Source: Lumnitzera littorea (Eukaryota; Streptophyta; Magnoliopsida; Myrtales; Combretaceae). Taken from it: DNA of 64,000 bases. The notes below the pieces were generated by a model, which saw nothing but the letters and a program-made list of their open reading frames with translations, did not search any database and was not told the origin of the DNA. Shown here in pieces: positions 59,776-64,000 of this stretch (position 1 is the stretch's first letter; each line of letters starts with the position of its first letter). Both the position numbers and the translations under genes were made by a program. The DNA lies in assembly GCA_024138015.1 (NCBI GenBank), contig JAMXBB010000009.1, positions 16,919,560 through 16,983,559 of the forward strand, read 5' to 3'.

Positions 59776-62700
59776 TCAGAGTAGCTTGCTGATATAACGA
59801 TGATAAACCTCGTCTGTGATGATGTAATAAGCTTTCTCTGTAGGATGGTAGCTATCCCAAAATATGTACTTGGTATCGTCTGTACATGTTTTTGCGTCCT
59901 CTAATTTGTTGCACAGGATGCTCACCTCTATATTTCCTGTGCCGCAACACCCCTTATCGCCTACTTCAAATCCTGGATTTACGATAGGTAACTTATTAGC
60001 AAAATCTAAACATGATCATCCGAGTCTTAGTGGAGAACAGGCAGATGGTTCTAGCCTAACCTGTTCTCTCCACTCGAAGAAAGCAAGTGCAATTGTTGTT
60101 TCACGAGTGATACTTTAGGTTTCCCACTATTCACGGTTAATGTACATTTGGACGCAGTTAAAATACAATAAAAATAATTTTTGCTTTAAAAGGTAACATA
60201 ATTTAATATCTTATACAGATTCATCACTTTATGATCGATTTTTGTGTATGCAATTTTGAAATCTCAAACTTTAGTATTAGCGAGGCAATGAAAATTAAGG
60301 TTTCCAAAAAGTTTAGACACCATAGATTTCCAAAAAAGCTGAAAAGTTCAAATACTATCCAAAAGAAAAAAAAAAACATTGAAAATATGGACATCTTTTA
60401 AATAATTATCTTTTATATATTTTTCACAAGGGTAAATTACAACGATACCCCTTATAAACTATCAAAATTATAAAAAGATCATAAATTTACAAAGCAGTAT
60501 ATTTGTACCTCTTGAAAATGTTAGCACCAGATTTTTTTTTTTTTTTGTTTCTTTTTTTCCCTCTTTCAATACAGTAACAAACGAGTCTTTTACTTGCACA
60601 TGTACTTGCAACTACTTAGTTTGTTTCATCATTTTATTTTGAGGGTCTTCTTGACATGGTGAATACTAGTTAACCGAGCAATCAAACAACCTCAAGCAAT
60701 TATATAATTGTATATTATAGAGAATTAACTTGGTCCAATATTGGAGTAAAAAATTTCTAAAAAATTGATTTTTCAAGGAGTGTAGATTTAATTATTTAGG
60801 AATCCGCGATCTTTCCATAATCCCGATAGTTAATCTTTAGAAGGATTTTGCTGTAATACACCCTTGTAAGATAAAGGATTGTTTCTAATGGACCAATGAT
60901 TAATCATGTAAGGGAAAGTTAGATTACCATACTGAGCAGGGTTTTGTATTATAGACAGGAGAAGATCGTAGATATCCATGTAAACGATATTGGCACCTGG
61001 TAACAGTTGTCGTAGGGAATCTATCAATGAAGATAGCTTAGAGTTGAATAGCATTGCTGCTTGGTTGGCTTTCTCTGAGCAGTCTCTAGCCATGCCACCA
61101 CCCAGTGTTCTTTGTGATGGAATACACCCTATTGGAGGTAAACTAATCACTCCAATTCTTCTAGCTCCTAACCTATAAAGTTCCTGTCCCAAATAAGTCA
61201 ACCATCGTTAAAAAATATTTTCCCTTTTGGGAAAAAAAGTTGCGAATAGATTGATGCTTTTTTCCCTTTTCCCTTTGCTTTTCATTTTTGAAACATTGTT
61301 ATGGCCACCCGCCATGTAGGGAGAAGGGGATAGTAATTGTATTAATTCTTCTTTATTTTGCTATCCATGAGGTTTGAATTTTGACGCTTTGATACTCCAG
61401 GTCAAATGGCGTACCACTAAAATATAACTTTATGAGTAATGAATTGTTGTTTAGATAGTCTACACTACATCAAACCATTTGGCTGGTATAGGACAAATTT
61501 TTGGTACGGCATAAAATAAAATTTTTACTTACATATCTTATCATATTTTACATATCTGTTGAATTTTTGTTGTCATAAACAATTCCAATTGCATAAAGAT
61601 GCACCGACCAAAATGGTAACAGTCAGCACAAATAATTAGATTTATATGCTCATAAACTTTAAAAACACAAAATAATGAGAATCTAGTTAAAAAACTAAAA
61701 TACACACAAAGAGATCTATGACCTAATCAACGACTTCCTTCTCAACATGGTCATCGACATCAGTGCAACTGCTAGCTTATCGTTTGTTCGACTTTTATTT
61801 ATCGCAGTATATCAATAGAAGACGAAATTTGCATCAAAGTTTAAATAAAAGATTAAATTTTAATAGTGTAAGGTGTTAGTTCTATCTATGGAATGGCCCA
61901 AGCTCACTTGTCTTTCTGATTCCTTACTCATGTGCGTGATAAAAAATATCCAAGCAATATTTGGATGAAATTAATGTAGACGGTCACTTCTCTCTCTCTC
62001 TCTCTCTATTCGTGTCATGTACGGCTCTTTCTCTTTCTTTCTTTATTTGGTATCTTCTATTCTTCAACGATAGATCTAGGTTTTCAAGTTTCAAATATTT
62101 TTTAAAAACCGATAAAAACAAATGCTATATTCTTGATCTCTAACTTTTAATCTTTCTGTTGATAGTAGTTTTAAGCTAATCGGTTGAGAACTGAAGTAGG
62201 GTTTTTGTTTATCTATGTTTGCAAGGAACTGAAGGAAAAGAAAAAGAACACAGAAATGTAAAGGAAATTGATGGTGGTTATGAGATGAATCAATCCCTGA
62301 CCTTAAGTGTCAGAGAAACTCTTTATGACTAATGTTGGTTTTATGATTTTTCTTTCTGTTTTTCCATCTTTTATACTTTTTTTTCTGTTGTATCCTAACT
62401 ACTTTAGTTAGCTAGATATGTTGTGATACTTTATATATAAGGTCTACTTAACTTTTTGTATGTCTAAGTCTCTAGATCTGTTGTGATATGTATGCTTATG
62501 TCTCAGGATACATGTACTCTTGTTTTTCGTCACACAAAATCTTCCAATCTTGTGGGGAACATTTTTTGCCTTCGAGATCTTTTAATATTATTGGTTTCGG
62601 TTATAACATAAACATTATAAACAATAGTGTAAATGAAAGATATTTTTCTTATGTCGTTGATGTGATATGTAAAGTGAGAAAATGATGATGTATTATGTGC

Positions 62701-63975
62701 TACATCAACGGCCTATAATGGAGTTATAAAGATTTAACTTCATTTCTTTTATAAATATTTATCTTCTTTTTATATTATTAAAATCTTTAATTTTATATTT
62801 AAATTTAAGCACATATTCATCTTTTAGGGTGTAATTTTTTCGTCAAAAGAGTAATTTATACTATTAAAGTGTCAAATACTTTAGAACATACTTGTATAGC
62901 GTGTTGCGATATATGTAATTTTTTTTTCCAATTTTTTTTTTTTTTTGAAGATAACTTGCCTTTTATGATAGGATTGTAAAAGAGCTAGATCAAGTTAAAA
63001 AATATGAAGTTTGAGCTCAACTTAATAATTTAAATCCCTTAGTTAAATTTTTAAGCTCAAAGTCAGCCATTATGCTAATTGATGAGCTTGGGCTTCACTA
63101 TGTTAGTACTTAGGCCGACATATACTTAATCTCAATTTGAGCTTAATTGGGTCCATAAGCTCATCAAACCAAATAGATTTACACTTAGCTCTACTTGATA
63201 AATTGCTTGAATGGTGGGAGCTTGACCTTAATTCAACAATAACACACTTGAATTTAAGTAAATATTTAGCTGAGTTTAAGGAGCTTGTAAAACGACTTTT
63301 GTTTCCCTATTTTCGAATGCTTAACACGTGTTGCAGTGTGATATGCTTAATACAGCCTTAGGTAGAAATATAGGTGCAATTAGCTTGTGCATTCAGTTGT
63401 CTTTTTTTTTTCCGCACTACTCATGGCTGTTCTTAGATTCACTAGCGTCTTGTATCCACATTTGTGAACTAAGTTTTTGGAATATAACACATGATGGACA
63501 TTGAGCCAATAGAACAAAAAAATATCAAGAAAGATTTAGCGTGTTAATGAAAGTTGGATAAATTGATCCATGTAACATGTTGATATGATATTATTATATG
63601 ATTGAAACGGATTGCTTTAGTAACATCCAATCTATTTGCATCGGCAAAACCATAAATCGCCCATTAGTTATTTGCTTTTTTTATGTTGATTTGAAAAGCA
63701 GCATGTTTTTGAAACATGTAGTAAAAATAGAAACATAGTACCTGAAAGAAGCTTGAAGCTGAATCCACCATAAGATCCGTGTAAGAAGGGATGTCATAAT
63801 CTGCTCTCCTAAACGGTGTAGAGAAGTAAGTGTTTGCTATATCATCACTCCCTGTGAATATTATGTATAGGCTTTCTGATACTAAGGCTTTTGTCGTGTC
63901 TTCTCCAACACCAGCTTCGATCTTGCTCATGCACTCTTTGAATAGGTCCAATTGATCTTCTAGTGATAAAACCGA
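59776..63975 (-). CDS. GDSL esterase/lipase, EXL type, 3' part (three exons in window)
   Basis: Exons seen, in gene order: 63742-63975 (78 codons), 60928-61183 and 59776-59972 (ends HRYISKLL-stop), with GT/AG introns 61184-63741 (2.6 kb) and 59973-60927. Together they give about 228 residues, and exon phases join cleanly. Recognisable parts: SVLSLEDQLDLFKECMSKIE, SLYIIFTGSDDIANTYF (block III region), ELYRLGARRIGVISLPPIGC with PSQRT, FEVGDKGCCGTGNIEVSILC, and the catalytic Asp-His block DSYHPTEKAY. The Ser-containing GDSL block and the signal peptide would be in exons beyond the right edge. The pattern fits the EXL/APG branch of secreted plant GDSL hydrolases. In block III the usual Asn of GxND is Asp here (GSDD). 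Substrate unknown. Incomplete only because the window ends. Confidence 0.9.
61184..63741 (-). other. Large intron of the GDSL gene
   Basis: The intron is 2.56 kb, long for this family. It holds a (CT)n run at about 61989-62008 and T-rich tracts near 62918-62946 and 63404-63412. No ORF of note and no terminal repeats that I could pair. Confidence 0.6.
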
Positions 63976-64000
63976 CTAGTGGTAATAATGTTTCAGTGAA

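Noticed and set aside
59864..60118. 84-codon plus-strand frame
   Set aside because: Opposite strand of the last GDSL exon and its intron edge, where the minus strand encodes the GCCGTG and HP blocks.
1..64000. Novel defence or biosynthetic gene system
   Set aside because: The only intact genes are common plant families; all other coding matter is retroelement remains.

Overview
The window is nuclear DNA of a flowering plant, most likely a eudicot. It is AT-rich, and its host genes are plant types: a SKP1-like SCF adaptor, an intron-containing F-box gene with a 5'-UTR intron, an EXL-type GDSL esterase/lipase and a nuclear tRNA-Arg(UCU). Most of the remaining sequence is decayed plant transposable elements. 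I cannot name the species.

Layout. 0-5.7 kb is non-coding; most of it looks like one minus-strand solo LTR (34-3626). 5.7-10.3 kb is a SKP1-like gene on the minus strand (two exons, 2.7-kb intron made partly of tandem duplications), its tandemly duplicated 5' flank, and a tRNA-Arg gene. 10.3-12.6 kb is AT-rich DNA with several local tandem duplications. 12.6-22.6 kb is a degenerate Tat-type Ty3/gypsy element (coding minus, with an antisense ORF on the plus strand), flanked by two copies of a ~150-bp repeat. 24.2-29.0 kb is a full-length but inactive Ty1/copia element with a perfect 5-bp target duplication. 30.9-55.0 kb is an L1-type LINE split in two by about 19.4 kb of nested insertions: a hAT-like non-autonomous element holding a solo LTR (R1), and a gypsy gag-protease element. 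The gag gene of that gypsy element is itself broken by a three-LTR composite (41451-48179, target duplication GTCAT) and by a solo LTR (R2), which carries yet another LTR-like insertion. 55.0-56.9 kb is MITE-like AT-rich DNA. 56.9-59.2 kb is an F-box gene (plus strand). 59.8 kb to the right edge is the 3' part of a GDSL esterase/lipase gene (minus strand), tail-to-tail with the F-box gene; its first exons lie outside the window.

How the genes relate. SKP1 is the adaptor that holds F-box proteins on the CUL1 scaffold of SCF ubiquitin ligases, so the window carries one adaptor and one substrate receptor 48 kb apart. I treat that as coincidence, because both families are large. The GDSL gene is an independent secreted-hydrolase gene. 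The transposable elements all have stops, frameshifts or missing domains, so no autonomous element is present.

No new defence or gene system was found. The most unusual material is structural: the LTR-LTR composite with an inverted third LTR, a 125-bp array with strict 5-bp period, a 21-bp repeat in a solo LTR, the intron-bearing antisense ORF of the Tat element, and the duplicated telo-box segment in front of SKP1. Splice sites and LTR ends were placed by eye from frame, GT/AG and TG/CA rules and from comparing copies.
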